Source of the DNA: Sulfurimicrobium sp964552675
GTDB taxonomy: Bacteria > Pseudomonadota > Gammaproteobacteria > Burkholderiales > Sulfuricellaceae
Direction of reading: 5' to 3'
DNA: 64,000 nt
NCBI GenBank assembly: GCA_964552675.1
Contig: CAZKHJ010000006.1
Location: 1 to 64,000 of the forward strand
The position numbers and the translations under genes were made by a program. Every line of letters starts with the position of its first letter. Within the stretch, counting starts at the first letter, position 1. Below are positions 16,590-24,627 of the stretch, piece by piece. The notes under the pieces were generated by a model, which was not told where the DNA came from, did not search any database, and worked only from the letters and a program-made list of their open reading frames with translations.

Positions 16590-18412
16590 CGCGTCAGTTG
16601 TGCATACAGCATGGGCAATTCCCTGGGCAGCTCGGACGGTTTGCGGATCACCACATAGCCATTCACGCCGAACAGGTGGGGCAGGTAACTGCTGCCCTTT
16701 TCGTCGATGGTGACGCAGAAGGGGCGCAAGCCCATCTGCTTGGCTTCGTGGATGGCGACACGGGTGTCTTCCACGCCATAGCGTCCTTCATACTGGTCGA
16801 GATCGTTGGGTTTGCCATCGGTCAGGATCAACAGCAATCGTTGCGTGGCCTGCTGCCTGGCGAGAAGCTGGCTGGCATGGCGGATGGCTGCCCCCATGCG
16901 GGTGTAGAAACCGGGCTTGATGGCGGCGATGCGGCCGCGCACCTCGGCATTGTATTTGCGCTCGAATTCCTTGAGCACATGGAAGCGGATGTTCTCGCGC
17001 TTGAGCGAGGAAAAGCCATACAGCGCAAAACGGTCGCCGGTGGCGGACAGGGCTTCGGAGAACAGGAACAGGGTATCGCGGATCACGTCGATGACGCGTG
17101 CCTGGTCGCTGACATAGGAATCGGTGGAAAGCGACAGATCCGCCAGCAGCAGGCAGGCCAGGTCGCGGTCGCGGTAGTGGTGCGCCTTGTACAGGCCGGC
17201 TTCGCGCGCTTCCAGGCCGCTGAGCCGGTCAGCCGAGAATTGCACGCAGGCATCGAGGTCGAGTTCGCTGCCATCGAACTGCCCCTTGAACCATACCTTG
17301 GCCGGGGTCAGCGCCTCGAACTGGCTGCGCAGGCGGCGCGCCGTGGCAGAAAGACGGGGAGGCAGGGGCTGCGGCTCGGCATTGCGCGCCACCATCGGTT
17401 GCAGCCGGCAATGCCTGGGCTGCATGCGCTGCTTTTTGTAGTGCCATTCCGGCAACAGGATGCCGTCGCCCAGGGGGCGGTCATCGGCTTCCTCGGACGG
17501 CAGGTCGAGGTCGAATTTCAGGCGCGAGGCGGTGGTCTTGCCATCCTGTGCCACGCTGAGCCGGTCCAGATCCTCCGCCGGGCGATCGTCGGGCGGTTCA
17601 TCTTCCTCGGTGGGGCGGTTGACCTTGATGTATTCGGCCCAGCTGAAAATGCTTTCGGCGCGGAAGAACAGCATGAAGCCGTCCTTGCCATCCGGCATGT
17701 CGACGCGTTCCGCCTGGTAGCGGCGGTCTTTTTCGCTTTTCTTGCTGTCGCCGCCCTCATGGCTTTCGGGTTCCTTGCCGCTGGTCTTTGCCGGACTGCT
17801 GAGCGGGGGGGCGGGGTGCAGCCACAGCTGAACAGGCTGGGGCGGTTTGCGTGCCGGCGGCAGTTTTTCCACGCTGCCGGGGTGGAGCAACGCAGCGCGA
17901 ATGGCGGCTTCCTGCTCCCTTTCTCCCCGGGGTAATTTTTCCGGCTGCGGCCGCAGTGCGAGTGCCGCTTCCACCAGCCGGCGGTAGCGCGGCTCCAGGC
18001 CGGGAAAACGTTGCAGCACGGCCAGCGTGGCGAGCTGGTTGCGTCTGATCCACGGCTGCGCAGGGTCGGACTCGGCGGCGGCCAGGGCAATCAGCCACAG
18101 ATAGAGATCGCGGTTGAGGCTGCGCTGGGGAAAGAAATCAAGTGCGGCGGGCAGATTGAGCGTTTCCTCATCCAGCCAGGTCAACTCGGTCTTGAGATTG
18201 CTGCCGGCGATGCGCTGCAGCAGGCTGCGCCGCGCACCATGTTCGGTCGCCGTGGCCGATTTTACGGCCAGTCCGCTGTCGCCGCCCCAGGCGCGGAACA
18301 GGATGCCGGCAGTCTTGCTGATCTGTTCCAGCGTGACGGCCTCCCTGGGGTAGCGTTTTTCCGCTGCGCCAGTGATGAGTTTGTGCCACAGGGCGCCGAC
18401 CTGTTCTTCCAT
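16586..18412 (-). CDS. norD: NorD, nitric oxide reductase activation protein
   Basis: Large protein (608 aa from ATG) needed with the AAA+ protein NorQ to activate NO reductase, probably by inserting non-heme iron FeB. The C-terminal third is a von Willebrand A domain with the MIDAS motif DLSLSTDS and a later LTDGKPND. The middle is charged and low-complexity (SGKEPESHEGGDSKKSEKD region), as in other NorD proteins. A TTG six bases upstream is an alternative start. The TAG stop lies in the CTAG at the end of the MITE. Unlike many clusters, norQ is 5 kb away here. Confidence 0.92.
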   Translation of the reverse strand: MEEQVGALWHKLITGAAEKRYPREAVTLEQISKTAGILFRAWGGDSGLAVKSATATEHGARRSLLQRIAGSNLKTELTWLDEETLNLPAALDFFPQRSLNRDLYLWLIALAAAESDPAQPWIRRNQLATLAVLQRFPGLEPRYRRLVEAALALRPQPEKLPRGEREQEAAIRAALLHPGSVEKLPPARKPPQPVQLWLHPAPPLSSPAKTSGKEPESHEGGDSKKSEKDRRYQAERVDMPDGKDGFMLFFRAESIFSWAEYIKVNRPTEEDEPPDDRPAEDLDRLSVAQDGKTTASRLKFDLDLPSEEADDRPLGDGILLPEWHYKKQRMQPRHCRLQPMVARNAEPQPLPPRLSATARRLRSQFEALTPAKVWFKGQFDGSELDLDACVQFSADRLSGLEAREAGLYKAHHYRDRDLACLLLADLSLSTDSYVSDQARVIDVIRDTLFLFSEALSATGDRFALYGFSSLKRENIRFHVLKEFERKYNAEVRGRIAAIKPGFYTRMGAAIRHASQLLARQQATQRLLLILTDGKPNDLDQYEGRYGVEDTRVAIHEAKQMGLRPFCVTIDEKGSSYLPHLFGVNGYVVIRKPSELPRELPMLYAQLTR

Positions 18413-18472
18413 GTGCAAGCCGATTGATTAAAAGAAAATGTTGATAGCTTACGCTATTTCCCCGCCGTGGCC

Positions 18473-18486
18473 TTGCTTTGGATCAA
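18473..18486 (-). promoter_or_regulatory. FNR/DNR-like box upstream of norD
   Basis: On the minus strand this reads TTGATCCAAAGCAA, one mismatch from TTGAT-N4-ATCAA, centred 67 nt upstream of the norD ATG. The spacing is like that of the other boxes in the window. Confidence 0.5.
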
Positions 18487-18508
18487 GCGGCCAGGTGTCC
18501 GCGGCCGG

Positions 18509-19237
18509 TCAATCGTGCATGCGGCAATTTCGCTCCAGTTCGACCAGTTGCGGCAGCAGTTCCGAGTGACCTTGTACATGGAAAATATAGCGCGGAATAT
18601 TGCGTTCGGTGGATTGCGCCATGAAGGGTTCGCCCCAGAAGCTCATTAGGGCTTCAGTAGTGCCATCGGGTTGGGTGTCGGCCAGGATGAAGGACAGATT
18701 CTGTTCCAGCGGACACCAGTGCGGTTCGGCCACCTTGCTGGCATCGCCACAGGCGGCGATCTTCGGCAGGACCTCGGTTCGCCACATTTCCTGCTGGTTT
18801 TGATTGAGCACGAACTGGATCGAAGTGACTTGGGGATTTTCGAGAACTGGGCGTAACAGCGTGTCGAACAGCGGTTGGGTGCGGTACATCGACAGGCAGA
18901 CATTGAAAAAGATCGCTTCGCCGCGCATGTTGCGCGCGAAATGTTCGTTGGCTGGGCGCAGGTGACGCGGCCCGACCAGCACGACGTCGGGCGGCGTCAG
19001 GGAGGATTTGACTTTCGCCAGCATTTTCTGGATTTGTACGACCTGCTCGGCGGTGCGCTCATTGTTGTGCGAGTGGCGCATGAAATTGGTGAAGAGGAGT
19101 GCCATCAGGGCCAGGACGATGGGGAGGATGATGTGCTCATCGGCGACATGGAGTTGATGCAGGATGATTGCCGTTATGGCGGCCAGGATGCCGGCGATGG
19201 CATCCCATTCATAGTTGATAAATTGCTTCATCTTCAT
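18509..19237 (-). CDS. Membrane-anchored protein of unknown function
   Basis: A 242-aa protein with two N-terminal transmembrane segments (about residues 14-30 and 37-53), followed by a soluble cytoplasmic domain of about 180 residues. That domain includes VVLVGPRHLRPANEHFARNM, QFVLNQNQQEMW and LSFILADTQPDGT. I do not recognise the family. The layout, a membrane hairpin plus a globular domain, is seen in sensor or anchoring proteins. It stands between norD and an NnrS-like gene on the same strand, so an accessory role in NO metabolism is possible but unproven. The 220 nt upstream (19238-19457) show no clear feature. Confidence 0.6.
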   Translation of the reverse strand: MKMKQFINYEWDAIAGILAAITAIILHQLHVADEHIILPIVLALMALLFTNFMRHSHNNERTAEQVVQIQKMLAKVKSSLTPPDVVLVGPRHLRPANEHFARNMRGEAIFFNVCLSMYRTQPLFDTLLRPVLENPQVTSIQFVLNQNQQEMWRTEVLPKIAACGDASKVAEPHWCPLEQNLSFILADTQPDGTTEALMSFWGEPFMAQSTERNIPRYIFHVQGHSELLPQLVELERNCRMHD

Positions 19238-19457
19238 GGCGTGGCCTCAATGCGACCCTTGAAGAACCCAGTCTACGCTGTTTAGCCGCTTTATAACAGG
19301 CGCAGCGGCGTCCGGCTGGTGGGCTGAGAGCTTGTGAAAATGCTGCTGTACTTGATATCTCGGGGTTGTGCAGTGCTCGGCCTCGTGTATTTCAATGCAT
19401 TCTGGGTTGCGGCGGGCGAGAGGCCGAGTTCTTCTTTATGCTTGCCACACAACATGG

Positions 19458-20543
19458 CTATTCTTCTTTTCTTGTCGATCGTGCCTGGAATCCCCGGATT
19501 ACACTGGCCAGCGTATTCAGGATGAACAGAACCAGCGCTGCGGCATTCAGCAGTCCGCCCAGACTGCGTAACGCGGGCAGGTCGAGCCCATCCCCGGCGA
19601 GCCGGACCAGCAACGAGGCTTGCAGGGCCAGTAGCGGAAGATAGAAAGTCCAGTGATAAGGCATGCGGACTCGCACCACCGAGGGGAAAATGATGGGTGC
19701 ATGGCCAAACACCATGGAAAACACGAAACCGACTAGGATGGCGTGCAGCACTGCGTCATAGACGGGGCGTGTCAGCCCGCCGGCGGCCAGCAGCGTAATG
19801 CTGCCCGCAGCCAGCCAGGCATAGCCGGCCAGCAGGCAGACGGCGATGAATCGGGTCAGTCCGGACTCCTTGACGGTGCGGCGCGCGATGTCCTGGCGCA
19901 GCAGCCAGAGGGAGAGGCCAAGTAATCCGGCGCCTTGCAGCAGTGCGCCGCTTTCCCCGAGCGGCCCGCTGCCTAGCAGCGCGACGAGAATGAGCGCAAA
20001 TATTTGCCTGGCACCGGGCGATGGTGGTAGGAAACGCGAGAGTTCCAGGCGTTCTCCGGCGATGGTTAGCACCAGAAAATTGATCCACAGGGCCACCACC
20101 GCAGGCACCGCCATGCCGGATAGCCACAGCAGATTTCCAGTCAGCCAGCTTGCCGCACCGAGTGCCATGGTAACAGTGAACAGTTCGCGCTGGCGCAGCA
20201 CCACCAGGATGGATCCGGCGACTAGCACGGCACTGCCGATCGAGATGAGCAGCGCACCAGTCTGAGGGTGCCCGGCCAGGATGCCGATACCGCCAAGGCC
20301 GGTCAGCAATGGCCCGGCATAAGCCCAGCGGCGACCGAGGGCTACCGCCCGCTCCAGCCCGATGACCGTACCGAGAAATCCTGACACCATCAGCGGGCCG
20401 TGCAGTAAGGCCAATTGTGCGAAGGTTGGCGGGACAACCCAGCCCAGCCGCGCAAGGCCGGCCAGGACGCCCGCCACCAGGGAAAACACGCCCAGGAACA
20501 GCAGCGGCAGGCGCAAGGGTGCGCCGAGGTCGCCCGGTCTCAT
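19458..20543 (-). CDS. NnrS-like polytopic membrane protein
   Basis: A 361-aa integral membrane protein with about ten to twelve hydrophobic helices. Histidines sit in helices as LALLHGPLMVSGFLG, DAVLHAILVGFVFSMVFGHA and PIIFPSVV, a pattern like NnrS and other heme/copper membrane proteins of denitrifiers. The start MRPGDLGAPL at 20543 leaves 10 nt after the DUF2249 gene; the longer frame would overlap that gene. Its neighbours (DUF2249, DUF59, NsrR, nor genes) suggest a role in NO handling. The exact function is not known. Confidence 0.65.
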   Translation of the reverse strand: MRPGDLGAPLRLPLLFLGVFSLVAGVLAGLARLGWVVPPTFAQLALLHGPLMVSGFLGTVIGLERAVALGRRWAYAGPLLTGLGGIGILAGHPQTGALLISIGSAVLVAGSILVVLRQRELFTVTMALGAASWLTGNLLWLSGMAVPAVVALWINFLVLTIAGERLELSRFLPPSPGARQIFALILVALLGSGPLGESGALLQGAGLLGLSLWLLRQDIARRTVKESGLTRFIAVCLLAGYAWLAAGSITLLAAGGLTRPVYDAVLHAILVGFVFSMVFGHAPIIFPSVVRVRMPYHWTFYLPLLALQASLLVRLAGDGLDLPALRSLGGLLNAAALVLFILNTLASVIRGFQARSTRKEE

Positions 20544-20553
20544 CCGGCCCGCC

Positions 20554-20808
20554 TCATGCGCAGCACGCCGCAGTGCGGCCGATGCGAACTTTCCACACAT
20601 CGGGTCCGCTCTCCAGGTATTCCCAGCTGAATTCGCCTTCATGCTCGGCCTGGAACTGGTAATAGAGCGGCTTGGGATCGTGGTCGTTCACCAGCAGCAG
20701 GGCTTCTTCTGGATTCAGCGCCGCAAAGGTGCTGAAAATCAGCGGATGGCGCTCGCGCGGGGCGATGGTGCGGACATCGATGGTGGTTTGGGTGGTTGTA
20801 TTGGTCAT
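20554..20808 (-). CDS. DUF2249 protein (first of three)
   Basis: An 84-aa soluble protein with the DUF2249 pattern: an N-terminal strand TIDVRTIAPRERHPLIFSTF, then LNPEEALLLVNDHDPKPLYYQF and a C-terminal WKVRIGR strand. The compact TusA-like fold is often encoded beside denitrification and hemerythrin genes. It is followed by the NnrS-like gene after 10 nt and preceded by the DUF59 gene. Two paralogues lie at 29266 and 31009. Function unknown; a redox, metal or NO-linked role is inferred from context. Confidence 0.8.
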   Translation of the reverse strand: MTNTTTQTTIDVRTIAPRERHPLIFSTFAALNPEEALLLVNDHDPKPLYYQFQAEHEGEFSWEYLESGPDVWKVRIGRTAACCA

Positions 20809-20855
20809 GGTTTTCTCCTAAACGGGGGTTGGGGATTTTCTGCCGGGCCAGAGGG

Positions 20856-21158
20856 CTAGCGCCAGCCGAAATGGTTGCGTGCATGCTCGCTCATCATGCT
20901 GGGATGCCACGGTGGATCCCATACCAGGTTGAGATCGATTTCGGCGCCGGCCGGTGACAGCGCCTCCAGAACCTGCCTGGCATCGTCGAGAATCATCTCG
21001 CCCATGGGACAGGCCGGCGTGGTCATGGTCAGATCGACGCGCAACATGTTGTCCGCGACAGTTACGCCGTACACCAGCCCCAGGTCGACAATGTTCATGC
21101 CGACTTCGGGGTCGATGACGCTGTACAACGCGGTTCGAATGTCTTCTTCGCTGAGCAT
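20856..21158 (-). CDS. MIP18/DUF59-family Fe-S assembly-type protein
   Basis: A 100-aa protein with the DUF59 (SufT/PaaD/MIP18) signature: ALYSVIDPEVGMNIVDLGLVYG and TTPACPMGEMI with a conserved Cys, ending in VWDPPWHPSMMSEHARN. Such proteins help load Fe-S clusters or other metals. It is first in a leftward unit with DUF2249 and the NnrS-like gene. A candidate NsrR operator lies about 30 nt before its start, so it may help rebuild Fe-S proteins under nitrosative stress. Confidence 0.82.
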   Translation of the reverse strand: MLSEEDIRTALYSVIDPEVGMNIVDLGLVYGVTVADNMLRVDLTMTTPACPMGEMILDDARQVLEALSPAGAEIDLNLVWDPPWHPSMMSEHARNHFGWR

Positions 21159-21188
21159 GTACGGTGTCCTTTGTGCTTCAGGGTAATT

Positions 21189-21211
21189 AAGATGTATAAA
21201 TAATACAGCTT
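21189..21211. promoter_or_regulatory. Candidate NsrR operator
   Basis: Left arm AAGATGTAT and right arm ATACAGCTT are near-perfect inverted 9-mers around a 5-nt AT spacer, close to the known NsrR site (AAGATGYAT arms). It lies between the DUF59 unit and nsrR, fitting NO-relieved repression of the DUF59 unit and perhaps autoregulation. The rest of 21159-21362 is very AT-rich and likely holds the promoters. Confidence 0.6.
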
Positions 21212-21362
21212 TAATCTATCACTAGCGAAAGACAAAAGCAATATTTATTTTATATCTATCAAAATTTCATAATGCTGTTTAATTAGTAAAAATTATTATT
21301 TGGTACAATATAAAAAGTATATAGAATGCAATTTATCGCATGGATTCATGCTAGGGCCAATC

Positions 21363-21842
21363 ATGCAACTGACGCGCTTCACCGATTATTCATTGCGGGT
21401 GCTTATCTATCTGGGGCAGCAACGCGAAAAGCTGGTCACCATTCGCGAGATTGCCGAGAAGCATGGCATCTCGGAAAATCATTTGATGAAAATCGTGCAC
21501 CGCCTGGGATTGCAGGGCTATGTGACCACAGTGCGCGGCAAGGGTGGCGGCATGCGTCTGGCGCGCAGTCCGGACATGATCAATCTGGGTGATGTGGTGC
21601 GCGATACCGAGGAGAACATGGATATCGCCGAGTGTTTCGCGGCAAACATGCAGACTACTTGTGCGTTGTTGCCGGCCTGTGCACTCAAAACCGTCTTGCT
21701 GGAAGCCAGGAAAAGTTTTCTGGCAACCCTGGATGCCTACCGGTTGTCCGACCTGATGCAACAACCGGCAGGCACGCCTGCTCTGGCCCGAATGAGCGCC
21801 CCGGCATCAAGCAAGAAACCAGCGCCTGGCTCCGTCAAGTAG
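21363..21842 (+). CDS. nsrR: Rrf2-family NO-sensing repressor NsrR
   Basis: A 159-aa Rrf2 transcription factor. The start MQLTRFTDYSLRVLIYLG, the winged-helix region SENHLMKIVHRLG and VRGKGGGMRLA match NsrR. Three cysteines C91, C100 and C106 (CFAANMQTTC, LLPACALK) are the [4Fe-4S] ligands that react with NO. The C-terminal tail after about residue 140 is Ala/Pro/Lys-rich and extra. It is divergent from the DUF59-DUF2249-NnrS-like unit, with the operator candidate between. Confidence 0.9.
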   Translation: MQLTRFTDYSLRVLIYLGQQREKLVTIREIAEKHGISENHLMKIVHRLGLQGYVTTVRGKGGGMRLARSPDMINLGDVVRDTEENMDIAECFAANMQTTCALLPACALKTVLLEARKSFLATLDAYRLSDLMQQPAGTPALARMSAPASSKKPAPGSVK

Positions 21843-21939
21843 AAAGCCAGGTTTCCAGCCGATTGGCGCAACGGCATGTGCCGCGGCAAAAAACAACGTC
21901 GGTTCTTCGAAACGGGCGTGCGGTGTGGCGTTTCATCGG

Positions 21940-22965
21940 TCAGCGCAGTTCTGTAGGCTGCTTGGCGCATAAAGGCTCAACGGGCTTGAGCGGCTTGATC
22001 TGCGGGCCAGGTTGGGGAGCGAAGCAGTCGGCTGGGATTTTTTCGTGATGGCCGAAGTCACGTGCCGATTTGTCCAGCGCGCACGCCCCGTCCACCCAGC
22101 GCAGCAGGGGGCCTTGCGGGTTGCCGGCCTGGACCTGGGCGCAGGCGTTGGCGCACTGGTTGCATTGGGTGCAGGTGAACATGTGGCGCTTGATGCTGCG
22201 CGGCTGCAGACGCATCGGGCAGACGTTGTCGCAGGCGGCGTTGCAACTGATGCAGGCTTCGACGCGGCGACGGTCGAAGCCGATTACCAGGGCCTTGCGG
22301 TTTCCCATCCAGGCGAGCGACTGAAACAGGCCGATGGCGCAGGCGTAGCGGCAGAACAGGTGGCGCGCGAACATGAATTCGATGAAGAAGGCGAGGGTGG
22401 CGACAGCGATGAATACGCCCTGGTTGCGCGTCAGGGCGCCATGCCACAGATTGCCGTAGATCTCCGCCGGGGGAAGCAGGTAGGTCAGCAGCGCCACCGC
22501 CCAGATGAAGGCGAAGGCGGTCACCAGCGGCAGCAGCACCAGCCAGTAGAGCGGGTTGGCTCTGGTGATCGAGCCGTCGGCATTCTTTTCCGGCAGGGCA
22601 TGGCGGTCCCACAGGCTCTGCCGGCCGGTGGCACGGCGCATCACCTGGTTGATGGTTTCCACCACCGAGAAATGGGGGCACAGCCAGCCGCAGTAGAGGC
22701 GGCCGTATTTCCAGGAAATCCATACCCCCAGCGCAATGGTGCCGAGAATCGGCAGGCCGCCGCGCAGTACGATATTGATGGCGGCCTGGGTGGCGCCGAT
22801 CTTGCCGGCGACAAAATCATCCAGCCCCAGTGTCCAGTGCATGCCGAGAAAAAAGAAATGCTTGAGGTTGAGGTCGAGGCGGAACAGGTCGAATACCGGC
22901 GCCAGCAGGAACAGGATGAAAAATCCGGCCTGGAACATGAGTCGCTTTTGCTGGGTATGAAGCAT
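21940..22965 (-). CDS. NapH-like membrane polyferredoxin
   Basis: A 341-aa protein with about five transmembrane helices, the CGWLCP motif (residues 92-97) of the NapH/NosR/CcoG group, and two ferredoxin-type [4Fe-4S] sites, CISCNAACDNVCP and CTQCNQCANAC. It may move electrons from quinol to a periplasmic or membrane partner. It sits at the downstream end of the norCB-norEF-norQ unit, so a role in supplying or maturing NO reductase is more likely than nitrate reduction. The final 40 residues after the clusters are a polar tail. Confidence 0.8.
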   Translation of the reverse strand: MLHTQQKRLMFQAGFFILFLLAPVFDLFRLDLNLKHFFFLGMHWTLGLDDFVAGKIGATQAAINIVLRGGLPILGTIALGVWISWKYGRLYCGWLCPHFSVVETINQVMRRATGRQSLWDRHALPEKNADGSITRANPLYWLVLLPLVTAFAFIWAVALLTYLLPPAEIYGNLWHGALTRNQGVFIAVATLAFFIEFMFARHLFCRYACAIGLFQSLAWMGNRKALVIGFDRRRVEACISCNAACDNVCPMRLQPRSIKRHMFTCTQCNQCANACAQVQAGNPQGPLLRWVDGACALDKSARDFGHHEKIPADCFAPQPGPQIKPLKPVEPLCAKQPTELR

Positions 22966-22973
22966 GGAACACC

Positions 22974-23070
22974 CTTACCGCAAAGGCGCAAAGGCGCAAA
23001 GAGATTCCATAAAGGCCAGCACTTTGAACTCCTTGCTGTCCCTTTGCGCCTTTGCGTCTTTGCGGTTAAG
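22974..23070. repeat. Large palindrome of CGCAAAG units
   Basis: The left arm 22974-23001 (starts CTTACCGCAAAGGCGCAAAG) and right arm 23042-23070 are inverted repeats with about one mismatch and one indel, around a 40-nt loop. Each arm is a 9-nt periodic series of GCGCAAAG. It fills the gap between the NapH-like gene and the small membrane protein gene. A related copy is at 40252-40440. As RNA it would fold into a strong hairpin and could reduce read-through. Confidence 0.75.
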
Positions 23071-23078
23071 GATTCTGA

Positions 23079-23534
23079 TCATTCGCATGGCCGGCCGATC
23101 AGCGGATAGACATATTTCTGCCCCGCCATCGCCTTGGACAGGCCCAGTATGCCCAGCAGCACCAGAGTGGAATGACAGGTGGTGAAGTAGATGATGGCCA
23201 CGGTCCAGGTGTTGGCCGAGGTGTAACCGCCAAGCAGGAAGATGGCGAGGTTGGCGATTACCAGCAAAACTCCCGCCCAGATACTGGCGGAAATGGTTTG
23301 CTTGAGGTGGCACACGGCCAGCGCAGGCGCGGTCATACGGTGTTTGAAATAAAGCCGGAGCAGGATGGCAAAGCTCAGCCCGGGCGCCAGCAGCAGATTG
23401 GCGAGATAAAGCGCCTCGGCTGTTACTGCAAGCGTTTGTCCCGGTGGACCCTCATCCCAACCTTCTCCCGGAGGGAGAAGGGGCGAGGGGTGGGGGAGAG
23501 AGCTGTCATCATTTTCCGAAACTGGCATAGACAA
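23079..23534 (-). CDS. Small membrane protein with a repeat-encoded N-terminus
   Basis: A 151-aa frame with about four hydrophobic helices (ALYLANLLLAPGLSFAIL, SIWAGVLLVIANLAIFLLGG, STLVLLGILGL), function unknown, inside the nor operon after norQ. Residues 12-32 (SLPHPSPLLPPGEGWDEGP) are the translation of an inserted palindromic repeat. The only ATGs in frame (23534, 23528) lie inside norQ, while the ATGs at the norQ stop are in another frame. Either the protein starts within norQ or the insertion removed the original start, which would make it partly broken. Confidence 0.5.
   Translation of the reverse strand: MSMPVSENDDSSLPHPSPLLPPGEGWDEGPPGQTLAVTAEALYLANLLLAPGLSFAILLRLYFKHRMTAPALAVCHLKQTISASIWAGVLLVIANLAIFLLGGYTSANTWTVAIIYFTTCHSTLVLLGILGLSKAMAGQKYVYPLIGRPCE
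23450..23504. repeat. REP-like palindrome inside a coding frame
   Basis: Central hairpin CCTTCTCCC/GGGAGAAGG (23461-23469, 23473-23481) is flanked by CCCTCATCCC and the partly complementary GGGGCGAGGGG. It is the widespread proteobacterial repeat that reads PSPLLPPGEGWDEG when translated. It lies directly after the norQ stop and in frame with the small membrane protein. Confidence 0.65.
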
Positions 23535-24291
23535 TCTCCATCAGTGCCTCCGCAGTCTCCTCATCATCCGTCAGTGGCTCCACCAGTGCGGCGCGACAGG
23601 CTTCCACCGGGTCGAAGCCGCTGCCGATCAGGGCGGCGGTATAGACCAGCAGGCGGGTACTGGCAGCCTCTTCCAGATCATGTTCCTTGAGCACGCGCAG
23701 GCTGTTGGCGAGGTTGACTAGTTTCTTGGACAGCATGGTATCGGCACCAGTTTCACCACAGACGATCTGCTGTTCCAGGTCCGGTGGCGGAAAGTCGAAG
23801 CGCAGGCTGACGAAACGCTGGCGGGTGCTGGGTTTCATGCCCTTGAGGAAGTTCTGGTAGCCGGGGTTGTAGGATACCACCAGCATGAATTCCGGCGGTG
23901 CGTCGAGGATTTCGCCGGTGCGCTCGATTGGCAGGATGCGCCGGTCATCGGAGAGAGGGTGCAATACCACGGTGGTGTCCTTGCGCGCTTCCACCACTTC
24001 GTCCAGGTAGCAGATGCCGCCTTCGCGCACGGCGCGGGTCAGCGGGCCGTCGTTCCAGTAAGTGACGCCGTCGCCGATGAGGTGGCGGCCCACCAGATCG
24101 GCGGCAGTCAGGTCATCGTGGCAGGCCACGGTGTAGAGCGGCAATCCGAGCCGCGCCGCCATGTGTGCCACGAAACGGGTCTTGCCGCAGCCGGTGGGGC
24201 CCTTGATCAATAGCGGCAGGCGGTTGCGGTAGGCGTGCTCGAACAGCTCGATTTCGTTGCCGTGGGGCTGGTAGAACGGGAGTTCACTCAT
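23509..24291 (-). CDS. norQ: NorQ, MoxR-type AAA+ ATPase for NO reductase activation
   Basis: A 260-aa AAA+ protein of the CbbQ/NirQ/NorQ group. Walker A is GPTGCGKT (31-38), Walker B is ICYLDEV, and sensor motifs follow in MLVVSYNPGYQNFLKGMKP. It works with the VWA protein NorD to install FeB in NorB. It follows norF on the minus strand. norD is on the same strand but 5 kb further on, so the pair is split between two units. Confidence 0.92.
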   Translation of the reverse strand: MSELPFYQPHGNEIELFEHAYRNRLPLLIKGPTGCGKTRFVAHMAARLGLPLYTVACHDDLTAADLVGRHLIGDGVTYWNDGPLTRAVREGGICYLDEVVEARKDTTVVLHPLSDDRRILPIERTGEILDAPPEFMLVVSYNPGYQNFLKGMKPSTRQRFVSLRFDFPPPDLEQQIVCGETGADTMLSKKLVNLANSLRVLKEHDLEEAASTRLLVYTAALIGSGFDPVEACRAALVEPLTDDEETAEALMEIVYASFGK

Positions 24292-24343
24292 TTTGCGACC
24301 CAGTGAAAAAAGTGTACTTAGTCTATGGGAGTTGGCCTGGTTT

Positions 24344-24625
24344 TTACTTGACCGATGTCAAGTAAGCGATGGTAATCAACCCCGTCACCAGGATCAGCCA
24401 GCCCAGCATCAGGCCGCGCCACAGCCAGCGGGTGCGGCGCAAGCCCATGAAGTAGCTGGCTACCAGTTCCACCTTGACGGCAGCGGTGCCGAGCACGATG
24501 AGGGTAATGCCCAGGCCGCCCAGGCCGGCTTCGCCAATGGCGTAAGTGATGCAGGTGAACACGATCAGCACGAGCCAGACGCGGGTACAGGGGCGGATGA
24601 AATGGGGTTTGTGCGAGGTATTCAT
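24344..24625 (-). CDS. norF: NorF, small subunit IV-like membrane protein
   Basis: A 93-aa protein with three transmembrane helices (LVLIVFTCITYAIGE, GITLIVLGTAAVKVELVASYFMG in parts, GLMLGWLILVTGLITIAYL) of the prokaryotic cytochrome c oxidase subunit IV/NorF type. The VKVELVASYFMGLR stretch is typical. The start MNTSHKPHF at 24625 is 2 nt after norE. NorE/NorF help full NO reductase activity in Paracoccus. The C-terminal codons overlap a weak FNR-like box before norQ. Confidence 0.82.
   Translation of the reverse strand: MNTSHKPHFIRPCTRVWLVLIVFTCITYAIGEAGLGGLGITLIVLGTAAVKVELVASYFMGLRRTRWLWRGLMLGWLILVTGLITIAYLTSVK
24348..24361. promoter_or_regulatory. Weak FNR-like palindrome upstream of norQ
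   Basis: TTGACCGATGTCAA is a perfect palindrome differing from TTGAT-N4-ATCAA at one symmetric position in each half. Its centre is 63 nt before the norQ start, the spacing seen for other boxes, but it lies in norF codons, so it could be chance. Confidence 0.35.
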
Positions 24626-24627
24626 AT

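Noticed and set aside
16511..17935. Plus-strand ORF of 474 codons opposite norD
   Set aside because: It begins inside the MITE and shows no domain; norD on the minus strand is certain.
21940..22965. Calling the polyferredoxin true NapH or NosR
   Set aside because: No napG or nos genes are adjacent and it lies in the nor unit; NosR is much longer with a flavin domain.
22974..23070. Possible CRISPR array
   Set aside because: Repeat units are 9 nt, contiguous and arranged as an inverted repeat, with no spacers or cas genes.
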